From: CAIKZJ01 sp041675325
Lineage (GTDB): Bacteria; Bacteroidota; Ignavibacteria; Tepidaquicellales; Tepidaquicellaceae
DNA: 64,000 nt
Reading direction: 5' to 3'
Assembly: GCA_041675325.1 (NCBI GenBank)
Contig: JBAYUG010000006.1
Coordinates: 4,650 to 68,649, forward strand
Part shown: piece after piece, positions 16,665 to 25,457 of the stretch
How the letters are laid out: each line of letters starts with the position of its first letter
How positions within the stretch are numbered: position 1 is the stretch's first letter
Notes under the pieces: model-generated
What the model was told of the DNA's origin: nothing
What the model saw: the letters and a program-made list of their open reading frames with translations, nothing else
Databases searched by the model: none
Program-made: the position numbers and the translations under genes

Positions 16665-19100
16665 ATGCAAGCTGTGATAATGGCGGGCGGGTTTGGCACG
16701 AGGTTAAGACCTTTGACCAACAGCATTCCAAAACCCATGGTACCGATTGTAAATGTCCCAATGCTTGAGCATGTTATAACACTGCTTAAGAAGTATGACA
16801 TTACCGATTTTGTAATGCTTCTTTATTACCAGCCTGAAATAATAAGACGATATTTTGATGATGGCTCTCAATTCGGAGTCAGCATAAAATATGAAATACC
16901 GGATAAAGATTACGGGACAGCAGGTGCGGTTAAACTTTCAGAGAAGTACATAAAAGATGATTTCCTTGTTATAAGCGGTGATGTGCTAACGGATTTTGAC
17001 CTTGGCGCAATACACAAATATCACAGTGAGAAAAAATCGATTGCTACTTTATCACTATACAGCTCAGAGAATCCGCTTCGATACGGAATCGTTTTAACGG
17101 ATAAAGATAATAAGATTGTCAGGTTTCTTGAGAAGCCATCTTCATCAGAGGTTTTCTCTGATACTATAAATACGGGTATATACTGCTTTAACAAGGAAGT
17201 ATTTCAATATATACCGGAGGGTGAGAGCTTTGATTTCTCGAAGGATTTATTTCCTTATCTGCTTGCGAATCATGTTCCTTTATACGGATTTAAAAGCACG
17301 GGATACTGGAGAGACGTGGGTAACCTTGAAGAATACATTTCGGCGAACCTTGATGTGCTTGCGGGAAAGCTGAGCCACATTACTTTTAACAATACAAATG
17401 ACAGCTGCATAAGCAACACTGCGATGATAGAGCAAGGTGCAAATGTTGAAAACTCTGTGATAGGAAATGAAGTATTGATTGAAAAGGGTGCGGAAGTAAA
17501 AAACTCGATAATCTGGAACAACGTAATAATACATCAGAATGCGAAAGTGCTTTATGATGTGATAGGAAAAAACTGCGAGGTCGGAGCAAACACAAGAATC
17601 AACGACTTTGTATTTATCGGCGACAACTGTCTGATAGGCAAGAATGTGTTTATCAGTTCGAGCATTAAGATATGGGATAAGAAGACGATTGACAACAACG
17701 CAAAGATTACTAGAAGTTTAATACAGGAAGATACATTCTTCAACGACCTGTTTACGGATTCAAGAATTACGGGGCTTTCGAACCTTCAGATAAATCCTGA
17801 GTTTGCGGCAAAGCTTGGTTCAGTTTACGGAGCATTCTTAGGACAGAATAAGAGCATGCTTGCGGGACGCGACATAGATGACATCTCAAACATGATAAAG
17901 CGTTCGATAACATCCGGTGCACTATCGGCGGGAGTTAACGTTTCGGATTTACAGGTGATACCGATTCCGATTTTAAGACAGGAGCTGAAAAGCGGAGGAC
18001 ACTCGGGCGGAATCTTTGTAAGGAAGTCGCCGTTTGACCCCGGTTCAACGGATATAATATTTCTTGATAAAGACGGCAAGGACTTATCGAGCAGCAAGAC
18101 AAAAGCAATTGAAAGGTCTTTTTTCAGTGAGGAATATCAGAGAGCCGATTATTTAGACGTTGGGACATTGAAATATCCTGAAAGAACAAACATGAAATAC
18201 AAAGAGCATTTCATCGACTCGCTGGATATAGAAAGCATCAGAAAAAGGAAGTTCAAAATCGTTATCGACTATTCACACGGAATTGCGTCAACAATATTTC
18301 CGAATATACTGGGAGAGTTCAACTGCGAGGTTGTCTCACTCTCGGCGCACCTTGACAAGGATAGAATTACGAGAGAAGAGAAAGAATTCAAGAAGTCATT
18401 CGATAACTTCAGGTACGTTGTCCAGTCACTGAACTTTGACCTTGGGTTTATGATAGATGCGGGCGGAGAGAAGCTCTGGCTGGCGACGCACGAGGGAAAT
18501 GTTCTGAACGACTACAGATTCCTTGTTGTAACGCTGAAGATGTTCCTGATGGCGACACCGGGAGTGAAGAAAGTTGCCGTACCAGTACAAGCTTCGAGGG
18601 AAGTTGATATTGTTGCAAACGAATACGGCACGGAAGTAATAAGGGTTAAAGATTCGCATTACAACATGATGACAGCCTGCAATGACAAGGAAGTGAGGTT
18701 TGTAGGCGGAACGAGACGCGGAGTATTTTTCCCTGATTTTATATATGCAACTGACGGAATGTTTGCGATAGCAAAAATACTTGAGATGCAGGCAAAGATT
18801 AAAATGACGGTAGAGGATGTTGACAAACTTATTCCGAACCTTGTAATGAAGAAGGTAAACATTCCCTGCACGAGAGAGGACAAGGGAAAGATAATGCGTT
18901 TGTTTATGGAAGACACGATTCAGTACAAACAACAGTTGATAGACGGAGTAAAGGTGTTTCTAAACGAGACAGACACCGTTCTTTGCATACCGGATAAAAC
19001 GAGGAACATAGTACATCTTAACGTTGAAACAGACACAGAAGAAAAGACAGATAATTTATTAAATTTATACAAGAATATAATACAAGACTATATAATCTAA
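16665..19100 (+). CDS. Nucleotidyltransferase (mannose-1-P guanylyltransferase-like) fused to a degenerate phosphomannomutase domain
   Basis: 811 residues in three parts. An NTP-transferase domain (1-235) has MAGGFGTRLRPLT at 6-18, Lys23 in PKPMVP and the metal-site region SGD at 104-106. A left-handed hexapeptide beta-helix follows (about 250-365). A phosphohexomutase-fold region (about 375-805) comes last. In that region the phosphoserine loop TASHNP is replaced by SGGHSGG (443-449) and the metal loop DGDGDR by DAGGEK (598-603), so mutase activity is probably lost. The same layout is known in cyanobacterial and actinobacterial enzymes annotated as mannose-1-phosphate guanylyltransferase. 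It probably supplies a GDP- or other NDP-sugar for the surface glycans; the exact sugar cannot be fixed from sequence. Confidence 0.88.
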   Translation: MQAVIMAGGFGTRLRPLTNSIPKPMVPIVNVPMLEHVITLLKKYDITDFVMLLYYQPEIIRRYFDDGSQFGVSIKYEIPDKDYGTAGAVKLSEKYIKDDFLVISGDVLTDFDLGAIHKYHSEKKSIATLSLYSSENPLRYGIVLTDKDNKIVRFLEKPSSSEVFSDTINTGIYCFNKEVFQYIPEGESFDFSKDLFPYLLANHVPLYGFKSTGYWRDVGNLEEYISANLDVLAGKLSHITFNNTNDSCISNTAMIEQGANVENSVIGNEVLIEKGAEVKNSIIWNNVIIHQNAKVLYDVIGKNCEVGANTRINDFVFIGDNCLIGKNVFISSSIKIWDKKTIDNNAKITRSLIQEDTFFNDLFTDSRITGLSNLQINPEFAAKLGSVYGAFLGQNKSMLAGRDIDDISNMIKRSITSGALSAGVNVSDLQVIPIPILRQELKSGGHSGGIFVRKSPFDPGSTDIIFLDKDGKDLSSSKTKAIERSFFSEEYQRADYLDVGTLKYPERTNMKYKEHFIDSLDIESIRKRKFKIVIDYSHGIASTIFPNILGEFNCEVVSLSAHLDKDRITREEKEFKKSFDNFRYVVQSLNFDLGFMIDAGGEKLWLATHEGNVLNDYRFLVVTLKMFLMATPGVKKVAVPVQASREVDIVANEYGTEVIRVKDSHYNMMTACNDKEVRFVGGTRRGVFFPDFIYATDGMFAIAKILEMQAKIKMTVEDVDKLIPNLVMKKVNIPCTREDKGKIMRLFMEDTIQYKQQLIDGVKVFLNETDTVLCIPDKTRNIVHLNVETDTEEKTDNLLNLYKNIIQDYII

Positions 19101-19124
19101 TTTTAGAAATTTAATTAATTTGAA

Positions 19125-19595
19125 ATGAAAGTAAGCGACATATTATCTGAAAAGATAATAGAGGTAAATCTGGCAGTAAAAGACAAGAACGATGCCATAA
19201 CAAAGATGTTAGAGCTGGCAAAAAATTCAGGCAACATACTGGACTTTGAAGCAGTGAGCAAGTGTGTGTTTGAGAGAGAGAAGCTGGTATCAACGGGCGT
19301 TGGCAAAGGTTTTGCGATACCGCACGGCAAATCGGATGAGATAAAAGAAATAGTGGCGGCTTTTGCACTGCTTAAAGATCCTATTGATTTTGATTCGATT
19401 GACGGAGAGCCAGTAAGGTTTGTGTTTCTTTTAGTCGGAAAAGACAGCATGCTGAATTTACACATAAAACTTCTAAGCAGAATATCCAGATTAATGAATA
19501 AAGACGAGTTCAGGGAAAAATTACTTGCTGCTGAGACCAAACAACAGGTGCTGAAACTCTTTGTAGAAGAAGAACAGAGTTATCTTGATATTTAG
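19125..19595 (+). CDS. PTS EIIA domain protein of the nitrogen-regulatory (PtsN) type
   Basis: 156 residues, a single IIA-fructose/Ntr domain. The phospho-accepting histidine is His67 in GKGFAIPHGK. The family pattern V-x-R-E-x-x-x-S-T-G-[IV]-G is also present (FEREKLVSTGVG, 49-60). Such stand-alone proteins usually regulate rather than transport; partners EI and HPr are not in this window. It lies 24 bp after the nucleotidyltransferase fusion gene and ends at a strong terminator. Confidence 0.92.
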   Translation: MKVSDILSEKIIEVNLAVKDKNDAITKMLELAKNSGNILDFEAVSKCVFEREKLVSTGVGKGFAIPHGKSDEIKEIVAAFALLKDPIDFDSIDGEPVRFVFLLVGKDSMLNLHIKLLSRISRLMNKDEFREKLLAAETKQQVLKLFVEEEQSYLDI

Positions 19596-19601
19596 ATTAT
19601 A

Positions 19602-19629
19602 AACCTGCTGCTTTTATAAGCAGCAGGTT
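19602..19629. terminator. Bidirectional terminator, 12-bp perfect stem
   Basis: AACCTGCTGCTT and its exact complement AAGCAGCAGGTT separated by TTAT, between the convergent ptsN-like and methylmalonyl-CoA epimerase genes. A T-rich stretch follows on the plus strand. Confidence 0.85.
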
Positions 19630-19639
19630 GTTATTATAA

Positions 19640-20038
19640 CTATTGCTTGTGTTGTGCCAGTTCCATGAGAATACCATTAGTTGATTTAGGATGAAGAAAT
19701 GCAATCAACATTCCCTCTGCCCCAATCCTTGGCTGCTGATCGATTAGCTGAATACCGTTTTGCTTTAGCTCTTCCAGTTTACCTGCAACGTCAGGGACAT
19801 TGAAAGAACAGTGATGAATTCCCTCGCCTCTTTTCTCGACGAACTTACCTATTGGAGAATCTTCAGAGGTAGCTTCAAGAAGTTCAATATCAAAATTTTC
19901 AAGTTTAATTTTTATTACTTTCACTTTCTGTTCGGCAACATATTCCATCTCACCGGCTTTAACACCGAATATTTTTTCAAATAAGGGAACGGATGTTTCA
20001 AGAGATTTAACGGCGATTCCTAAATGTTCAAGTTTCAT
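19640..20038 (-). CDS. mce: Methylmalonyl-CoA epimerase
   Basis: 132 residues with two paired VOC modules. Interconverts (S)- and (R)-methylmalonyl-CoA in propionate metabolism. Metal ligands expected in the family are seen as His5 (LEHLGIAV), the His75/His76 pair in GIHHCSFNV and Glu126 in GILMELAQ. Length matches family members of 130-150 residues. No mutase or carboxylase genes neighbour it here. A generic glyoxalase function is less likely given the KLEHLGIAV start and the GEGIHHCSFN block. Confidence 0.9.
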   Translation of the reverse strand: MKLEHLGIAVKSLETSVPLFEKIFGVKAGEMEYVAEQKVKVIKIKLENFDIELLEATSEDSPIGKFVEKRGEGIHHCSFNVPDVAGKLEELKQNGIQLIDQQPRIGAEGMLIAFLHPKSTNGILMELAQHKQ

Positions 20039-20148
20039 ATTTTAAATTGATAGGTTTAATAAATGTTTCAATAAAAATAAGGAATTAGAATGATTAGAAA
20101 AATTCAATTAATAATGGGACGCTGATGAAAACAGACTATTAAGAACGC

Positions 20149-20461
20149 ACACTGAAAGAACTGATGGATTACGATTTGCACTGATTTAAAGCATAAAAAT
20201 AATTGAACACGGATTGGCACGGATGAAGCGGATTAACACGGATTAAGAACTGAATTTATTGCCCACGGGAAAGAAAACGGAAAGAACGTGTAATATAATT
20301 TATTTAAGATAAAGTATTGAACACTGAAAGAACTGATGGATTATGATTTGCACTGATATAGAACTTAAAATAAATGGAACGCGGATTAACACCGGTTTAA
20401 CGGATTATTACAGATTAAAGACTGGATTTATTGCCCGCGGGAAAGAGACGAAAAGAGTGAT
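20149..20461. repeat. Two tandem copies (172-bp period) of a composite intergenic repeat
   Basis: Copy 1 starts at 20149 and copy 2 at 20321, both with ACACTGAAAGAACTGATGGA, then a TTGCACTGAT segment, degenerate CACGGATTA-type units, and the core TTTATTGCCCRCGGGAAAGA at about 20255 and 20427. Small ORFs here are low-complexity readings of the repeat and are not considered genes. The full gap 20039-20770 (732 bp) has no supported gene; it must hold divergent promoters for mce and the phosphate genes. Confidence 0.85.
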
Positions 20462-20539
20462 AGAAGAATACAAGATTAAATCAGAAAAAAGATTATATAC
20501 TGAGTGCGCGATGAAGAAAACTGCAAACAAATGAAAAGA

Positions 20540-20620
20540 CCTATCACCGAGAGCACAGAGGGAATTAAAGAGGACACAGAAGGAAAAATGATTTATTGCC
20601 AGCGGGAAAGAGAACTATTG
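20540..20620. repeat. CACAGAG-type repeat with TTTATTGCC core
   Basis: Degenerate GAGCACAGAGGGA / GAGGACACAGAAGGA units followed by ATTTATTGCCAGCGGGAAAGAGA at about 20591-20613, the same core as in the two upstream copies but preceded by the CACAGAG flavour. It shows the two flavours share one core. Confidence 0.75.
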
Positions 20621-20770
20621 AAAAAGTTAATACTTGTTTGGGGCACTTACACTTATAATGAAAGTGATAAATTATTGCAAAAGAACAGGTGAAATAATAC
20701 ATGTATTTTATTGCCAAATAATATTACTTTGCAGGTATTAAAATGGTTTTAATAATTAATCCCGGCTTAA

Positions 20771-21394
20771 ATGTTAAAAAGATTTCTACCTAAACAACCC
20801 AAATTTTTTGAACTCATCCTTAAGATAACAGAAGAATCATTTGAAGCGGCAAAGCTGCTTGACAAGATAGTAAAGGAACCAGAGAACATAGAGGACATCG
20901 CTTCACAGATACACATAATAGAGAACAAATGCGATGACCTAACTCATACAGTCAAGAAAGAACTGAACGATACGTTCATAACCCCGATTGACAGAGAAGA
21001 TATATTTGCGATTACAAACAGTCTTGACGATGTTGTTGACGGAATAGACAGGATTGCGGCTAAGCTTAAATTGTACAAGATTAAGACTAGCTTGAAGTAC
21101 GGTTCACAGCTTGCTTCTATATTACTATCTCAAACAGAACTGCTTGTTTCTGCTGTGAGAAGCATGACTAACAACAAATATAGTGAAACACTGGATAAAC
21201 TTATCTCAGTCAGAAATCTTGAAACAGAAGGCGATACTATATTCAGAGATTCGATAATATATCTTTTTGATAACGAAAGTGATGTGATTGAACTGATAAA
21301 GAAGAAAGAGATACTTGAGAATTACGAAAAAGCTGTTGACAAATGCCAGACCGCAACTCTTGCAATAGAGGGAGCACTAATTAAAAATATGTAG
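20771..21394 (+). CDS. DUF47 (PhoU-like) phosphate transport accessory protein
   Basis: 207 residues, almost entirely alpha-helical, of the TIGR00153/DUF47 family. It shows the characteristic D-x-x-x-H-x-x-E-x-x-x-D pattern in IEDIASQIHIIENKCDDLTH (about 41-60) and FITPIDREDIFAITNSLDDVVDGID (about 74-98), where acidic residues bind metal clusters. These proteins partner with PiT permeases, and the PiT gene starts 1 bp downstream. Role: regulation or gating of phosphate uptake at the inner membrane. Confidence 0.94.
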   Translation: MLKRFLPKQPKFFELILKITEESFEAAKLLDKIVKEPENIEDIASQIHIIENKCDDLTHTVKKELNDTFITPIDREDIFAITNSLDDVVDGIDRIAAKLKLYKIKTSLKYGSQLASILLSQTELLVSAVRSMTNNKYSETLDKLISVRNLETEGDTIFRDSIIYLFDNESDVIELIKKKEILENYEKAVDKCQTATLAIEGALIKNM

Positions 21395-21395
21395 A

Positions 21396-22382
21396 ATGAT
21401 AGAAATTGTACTCGTTGTAGTATTCATAGCACTGATTTTTGATTTTCTTAACGGATTTCATGATTCCGCAAATTCTATCGCAACGATAGTATCGACACAG
21501 GTATTGACACCACAGAAAGCTGTCTTATTCGCTGCCTTTTTTAATTTTGTGGCGGCTTTTACGTTTGATGTGGCAGTGGCAAAAACAATTGGTAATGGTC
21601 TTGTGGATATTACTAATATAGATGCATGGGTTTTAACGGGAGGTTTGCTTGGTGCGATTTTCTGGAATCTTTTCACATGGTATTTCGGACTGCCAGTAAG
21701 CTCATCACATGCGCTAATAGGCGGATACGGCGGAGCTGCGGTAATGAAACTCGGGTGGGGTGTTTTAATATTACCCGGCTGGATTAAAGTAATTGCTTTT
21801 ATCGTTCTTGCGCCAGCGATTGGTTTGATACTGGGAGTAATAAACATGTATGTTACAACATGGATAGTAAAGGATATGAAACCAGTGAAGGTGGATAAAG
21901 TCTTCAGGAAGCTTCAGCTTGTATCGGCGGGATTTTACAGTCTGGGGCACGGAACGAATGACGCGCAGAAGACGATGGGAATAATTGCGGGAGTTTTACT
22001 CTCGGCGAATTTTATAGATTCTTTTTACATTCCGTTTTATGTTGTGCTTCTTTGCCACGCTGCTATAGCACTCGGTACGATGTACGGAGGCTGGCGAATA
22101 GTAAAAACGATGGGCATGAAAATTACGAAGTTGAAACCGATAGGCGGTTTTTGTGCGGAGTTTGCGGGTGCAACAACTCTAATCGGAACAGCCTTACTCG
22201 GAATACCAGTAAGCACAACTCAGACAATAACCGGCGCTATAGTGGGCGTAGGAAGCATACAGAGACTTTCAGCAGTAAGATGGGGCGTTGCGGGGAAGAT
22301 AGTCTGGGCTTGGGTTTTGACGATACCGCTTTCGATGCTATCGGGTGCTGCTTTTTACTGGATGATTTCACTCTTCCTGTAA
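21396..22382 (+). CDS. Low-affinity inorganic phosphate transporter, PiT family
   Basis: 328 residues, about 10 membrane helices. The two PiT signature repeats are visible: DFLNGFHDSANSIATIVSTQ (about 15-34) and SLGHGTNDAQKTMGII (about 183-198), plus PVSSSHALIGG and PVSTTQTITGA half-repeats. It transports phosphate (as metal phosphate) coupled to cation entry. It follows the DUF47 gene with a 1 bp gap, forming the classic uptake pair. The SDR gene 10 bp downstream may be cotranscribed but is functionally unlinked. Confidence 0.95.
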   Translation: MIEIVLVVVFIALIFDFLNGFHDSANSIATIVSTQVLTPQKAVLFAAFFNFVAAFTFDVAVAKTIGNGLVDITNIDAWVLTGGLLGAIFWNLFTWYFGLPVSSSHALIGGYGGAAVMKLGWGVLILPGWIKVIAFIVLAPAIGLILGVINMYVTTWIVKDMKPVKVDKVFRKLQLVSAGFYSLGHGTNDAQKTMGIIAGVLLSANFIDSFYIPFYVVLLCHAAIALGTMYGGWRIVKTMGMKITKLKPIGGFCAEFAGATTLIGTALLGIPVSTTQTITGAIVGVGSIQRLSAVRWGVAGKIVWAWVLTIPLSMLSGAAFYWMISLFL

Positions 22383-22392
22383 TTTGTAGTTA

Positions 22393-23247
22393 ATGAAGAA
22401 GACAATACTGATAACAGGAGCTACCTCGGGTGTAGGGAAATCGCTTTCAAAGATGTGTGCCAAGGCAGGTTATGAAGTAATTATGACGGGCCGAAACAAG
22501 GAGAAAGCAGAAGCGGCATATCAAGATGTAATCAGGTATTCGGGTAATAAATCAGTGAGGTTGATTCTTGCAGACCTTTCGTCTTTAAAGGAAATCGAGA
22601 AGCTTGCAAGCGAAGTCATTTCGAATTATACAAATTTGAATGTGCTTGTAAACAATGCAGGATTGAGCCTTCCCAAGAGAGAGCTTTCCACAGACGGAAT
22701 TGAAAAAGTTTTTGCTACAAACCACATAGGCTATTTTTATCTGACAGAACTCCTGCTTGACCTACTCAAATCATCTTCACCTTCAAGAATAATCAATGTT
22801 GCATCTGAAGCCCATTCCGAAATTAATTTTAATGACCTTATGTCAGAGAAGAAATATCATCAATTAAAAACATACGGTAGTTCAAAAACGGCAAACATAA
22901 TGTTTACATACGAACTTGCTGAGAGGCTTAAGGGCAGTGATGTAACTGTAAACTGTCTGCATCCAGGTGCAGTAAGGTCGAGAATATATGACAACGTTCC
23001 ATTTTTTGCAAAGATACTGATTACTCTGATAAAACCGTTTTTTATATCGTCTGATAAATCAGCAGGATATATCTTCCCTCTTGTATCATCGAAAGAATAT
23101 AGGAATGTTACGGGTAAATACTTTATAAAGGGAAAAGAAATGTTATCGAAGGAATTTACATACAACAAAGAGGTTCATAGAAAGCTATGGGAAATAACAG
23201 AGAATATTATTTCGGAAAGGAAAACTGAGTTTTGGCAAAATATGTAA
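22393..23247 (+). CDS. Short-chain dehydrogenase/reductase (retinol dehydrogenase-like)
   Basis: 284 residues. The NAD(P) site TGATSGVG is at 8-15, NNAG at 87-90, and catalytic Ser138, Tyr161 and Lys165 (YGSSK) are in place. An Arg-rich NADP-selective loop follows strand 2 (TGRNKEK). The family resembles RDH11-14/WWOX-type SDRs acting on lipid-like substrates; the actual substrate is unknown. The last 16 bp overlap the TTG start of the META-domain lipoprotein. Confidence 0.92.
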   Translation: MKKTILITGATSGVGKSLSKMCAKAGYEVIMTGRNKEKAEAAYQDVIRYSGNKSVRLILADLSSLKEIEKLASEVISNYTNLNVLVNNAGLSLPKRELSTDGIEKVFATNHIGYFYLTELLLDLLKSSSPSRIINVASEAHSEINFNDLMSEKKYHQLKTYGSSKTANIMFTYELAERLKGSDVTVNCLHPGAVRSRIYDNVPFFAKILITLIKPFFISSDKSAGYIFPLVSSKEYRNVTGKYFIKGKEMLSKEFTYNKEVHRKLWEITENIISERKTEFWQNM

Positions 23248-24008
23248 TAATATTAATTTTGGTTTTTGTTTTTGGCGGCTGTTCGACACAAAAGGATTAC
23301 AAGGATACGGGCAGAACAGAATCCATTGACTACAGCAAAAAACAAGCGATGGGAATAGATTTTTTTGCTTCGGGTAATGAGCCTTTCTGGAGTGCAGAAC
23401 TGGATGCTGAGGATTCGATAAGAATATATATTGCCGGAGAAAGTACTCTAAGATACTCTGCAACGGCACCTGTTATTGATACTGCTGCAAAAAGCATTAT
23501 ATATAAATTCAATGATGCGGTAACATTAAGTATAAAAGGAGAGACTTGTATTAACAGTATGAGCGGTGAAAAGAATGTGTTTTCGGTAAAGCTCTATATA
23601 AAAGATAAACAATATACAGGGTGCGGAAGATTCATAATTGCGTCAAACAATCCATTGATTTCAAGGGAGACGCTTAGGTTAAACGATATCTGGGCACTTA
23701 AGACGATGAACGGAAAAGATATTGACAGAAAAGATTTTCCGGATGGAATACCGTATATAGAATTACATTTGAACGACGGAAAGTTTTACGGAAAGACAAA
23801 CTGCAATGAGTTAACCGGAAACATTGAAGTTGGCGATTCATATATTTATTTCAACAACTTTTTACAAACGAAGAAGTTATGTGAAGGGGAATTTGAACAT
23901 AAATATATCAGTTTACTGAAGGATGTCGATTCATGGAAACTGGAAAAGATGCAACTATCATTAAGAAACAAAGGGAAAGAGATAATCAGGTACATAAAAA
24001 TTGATTAA
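23232..24008 (+). CDS. Lipoprotein with META (HslJ-like) domain
   Basis: 258 residues starting at TTG 23232, chosen because a short lipoprotein signal (VFVFGGCS, Cys17) begins at once and no ATG fits. The first half (about 35-140) resembles the COG3650 domain, with FFASGNEPFWSAEL and a CSDGMSD-like CINSMSG segment. The second half (about 150-255) is a META domain with LNDIWALKTMNGKD and YGKTNCNELTGN. META proteins such as HslJ are envelope-stress associated with unclear biochemistry. It overlaps the end of the SDR gene by 16 bp. Confidence 0.85.
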   Translation: MAKYVIILILVFVFGGCSTQKDYKDTGRTESIDYSKKQAMGIDFFASGNEPFWSAELDAEDSIRIYIAGESTLRYSATAPVIDTAAKSIIYKFNDAVTLSIKGETCINSMSGEKNVFSVKLYIKDKQYTGCGRFIIASNNPLISRETLRLNDIWALKTMNGKDIDRKDFPDGIPYIELHLNDGKFYGKTNCNELTGNIEVGDSYIYFNNFLQTKKLCEGEFEHKYISLLKDVDSWKLEKMQLSLRNKGKEIIRYIKID

Positions 24009-24088
24009 TTACGGGTTTCGGGTATAATTATTTCTCTGATTATTGGGCAGATGATTTTTTATATTGAACTAAATAATTAAATTGAATA

Positions 24089-24940
24089 ATGAAATTAATT
24101 CTACTTCTAACAGTTTTTACAATATTCTATGTTTCGGTATTAAATGCACAGGTAACGGGAAATAATGCATACGATAATGCCAGAAGAAACTATATTGCCG
24201 GGAATTTTGATGAGGCAATAAAATATTACAATGAATACCTGAGATCATACACTAATGATGATAAAGCCTTTTATGAACGCGGAATGTGTTACGAATCGCT
24301 GAGAAGATTTGACGATGCATTGAGGGACTATTCAACAGCAATTAATTTACGCCCCGGCTACAACAAGTATTATGAAAGCAGGGGTTATGCATATCTAAAA
24401 CTGAGCATGCCGCAGAATTCTCTGGACGATTTCAACCGCGCAATACAGAAAGATGCTTTTAGTTCTGAAGGGTACTGGGGCAGGGCGAATGCTTATGTGG
24501 ATTTAGGGAAATATGATATGGCATTAAAGGATATGAACTCAGCATTAAATATAGACCCTTCTAACGCGATGTATCTTTATATTAGGGCGGTGCTTTATAC
24601 GACCATCGGTGATACCACAAATTTTTTCAGAGACCTTGATTTATTGTCAAATTTATACGCAAGCTCGTTTTTCTCAAATTACAAGTCCCAGTATGTTGTG
24701 TTAATTCTTGACAATATAAACACAAACGTTGTGAACCTTACAAGATTGATGCTGGAATATCCTCAGGAGAGTTTTCTATATTTCAGGAGAGGCTTTAATT
24801 ATTACTTACTCAGGAATTTTACTCATGCAGAAGAAGATTTTAACAGTGCTATAAAATACTCGCAGAACGTAAATTCAAAACTTGTAACACTATCATATAA
24901 ATTCATAGAAAACTGCAAAGTGTTTTCGAACGGGAATTAG
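24089..24940 (+). CDS. Secreted tetratricopeptide-repeat protein
   Basis: 283 residues with a signal peptide ending near residue 20 (LNAQ). At least four TPR units follow: AGNFDEAIKYYNEYL (about 37), RFDDALRDYSTAI (about 72), LSMPQNSLDDFNRAI (about 105), GKYDMALKDMNSAL (about 139), and a degenerate one near 240. TPRs act as protein-protein scaffolds in the periplasm. It has its own 80-bp upstream gap and ends at a strong terminator. Partner unknown. Confidence 0.9.
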   Translation: MKLILLLTVFTIFYVSVLNAQVTGNNAYDNARRNYIAGNFDEAIKYYNEYLRSYTNDDKAFYERGMCYESLRRFDDALRDYSTAINLRPGYNKYYESRGYAYLKLSMPQNSLDDFNRAIQKDAFSSEGYWGRANAYVDLGKYDMALKDMNSALNIDPSNAMYLYIRAVLYTTIGDTTNFFRDLDLLSNLYASSFFSNYKSQYVVLILDNINTNVVNLTRLMLEYPQESFLYFRRGFNYYLLRNFTHAEEDFNSAIKYSQNVNSKLVTLSYKFIENCKVFSNGN

Positions 24941-24944
24941 AAAC

Positions 24945-24973
24945 AAAAAAGCCGTCTTGAAGACGGCTTTTTT
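24945..24973. terminator. Bidirectional rho-independent terminator
   Basis: A6-GCCGTCT-TGA-AGACGGC-T6: a perfect G+C-rich stem with A and T tracts on both sides, serving the convergent TPR and DUF1573 genes. Confidence 0.95.
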
Positions 24974-24988
24974 GTATTAAGAAAAATC

Positions 24989-25438
24989 TTAATAAGTCAT
25001 TGTTGGATCAATATCGCACTTGACTGTAATAACTTTCTGCGGGTTTTCAGGGTCATTGGAATAGATTATGATAGTTTTTTCCTGATGACCTTCCCTGCCT
25101 TGAGTAGTAAAGTTAACCTTGATTTCACCTGATTCATTCTTCTTGTATTCAGTCTTTTCTCCGACAGTTGCGCCTGTACAACCGCATGAAGTCTGTACTC
25201 TTTCAATTATCAGGTTTGCATTTCCTTTATTTGTAAACTTGAAATTGTACTGAAGCTCAGGACCTCTTGGAACGTTACCAAAATCGTGAACATCTTCTTT
25301 AAAAACAATTTTGGGTGCTTTTAATGATGCAGTTAACTTTGAGTTGTTCAATACGAAAAACATAATCGTGAAAATTACTGCCAGTCCCACGACGAAATAT
25401 GATGTTTTTCCTGCTTTTGATTCGAGAAATTTGTTCAT
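24989..25438 (-). CDS. DUF1573 (ASPM-SPD-2-Hydin-like) exported protein
   Basis: 149 residues. One N-terminal membrane anchor (about 13-31) is followed by a DUF1573 Ig-like domain (about 40-145) with the family signature DFGNVPRGPELQYNFKFTNKG and the TSCGCTGA cysteine pair (about 83-90). It is exposed to the periplasm. It is the last gene of a three-gene minus-strand set (rhodanese, MauE-like, DUF1573) that all carry cysteine motifs, 19 bp after the MauE-like gene. Confidence 0.88.
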   Translation of the reverse strand: MNKFLESKAGKTSYFVVGLAVIFTIMFFVLNNSKLTASLKAPKIVFKEDVHDFGNVPRGPELQYNFKFTNKGNANLIIERVQTSCGCTGATVGEKTEYKKNESGEIKVNFTTQGREGHQEKTIIIYSNDPENPQKVITVKCDIDPTMTY

Positions 25439-25457
25439 ATTATTATTATTTAATTAT

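Noticed and set aside
17270..17743. Several minus-strand ORFs inside the nucleotidyltransferase gene
   Set aside because: Shadows of the strong plus-strand coding frame with rich Ser/Leu/Phe composition.
20343..20692. Two small plus-strand ORFs in the 20039-20770 gap
   Set aside because: They read through repeat sequence, have low-complexity composition and no start signals. Treated as repeat artefacts.
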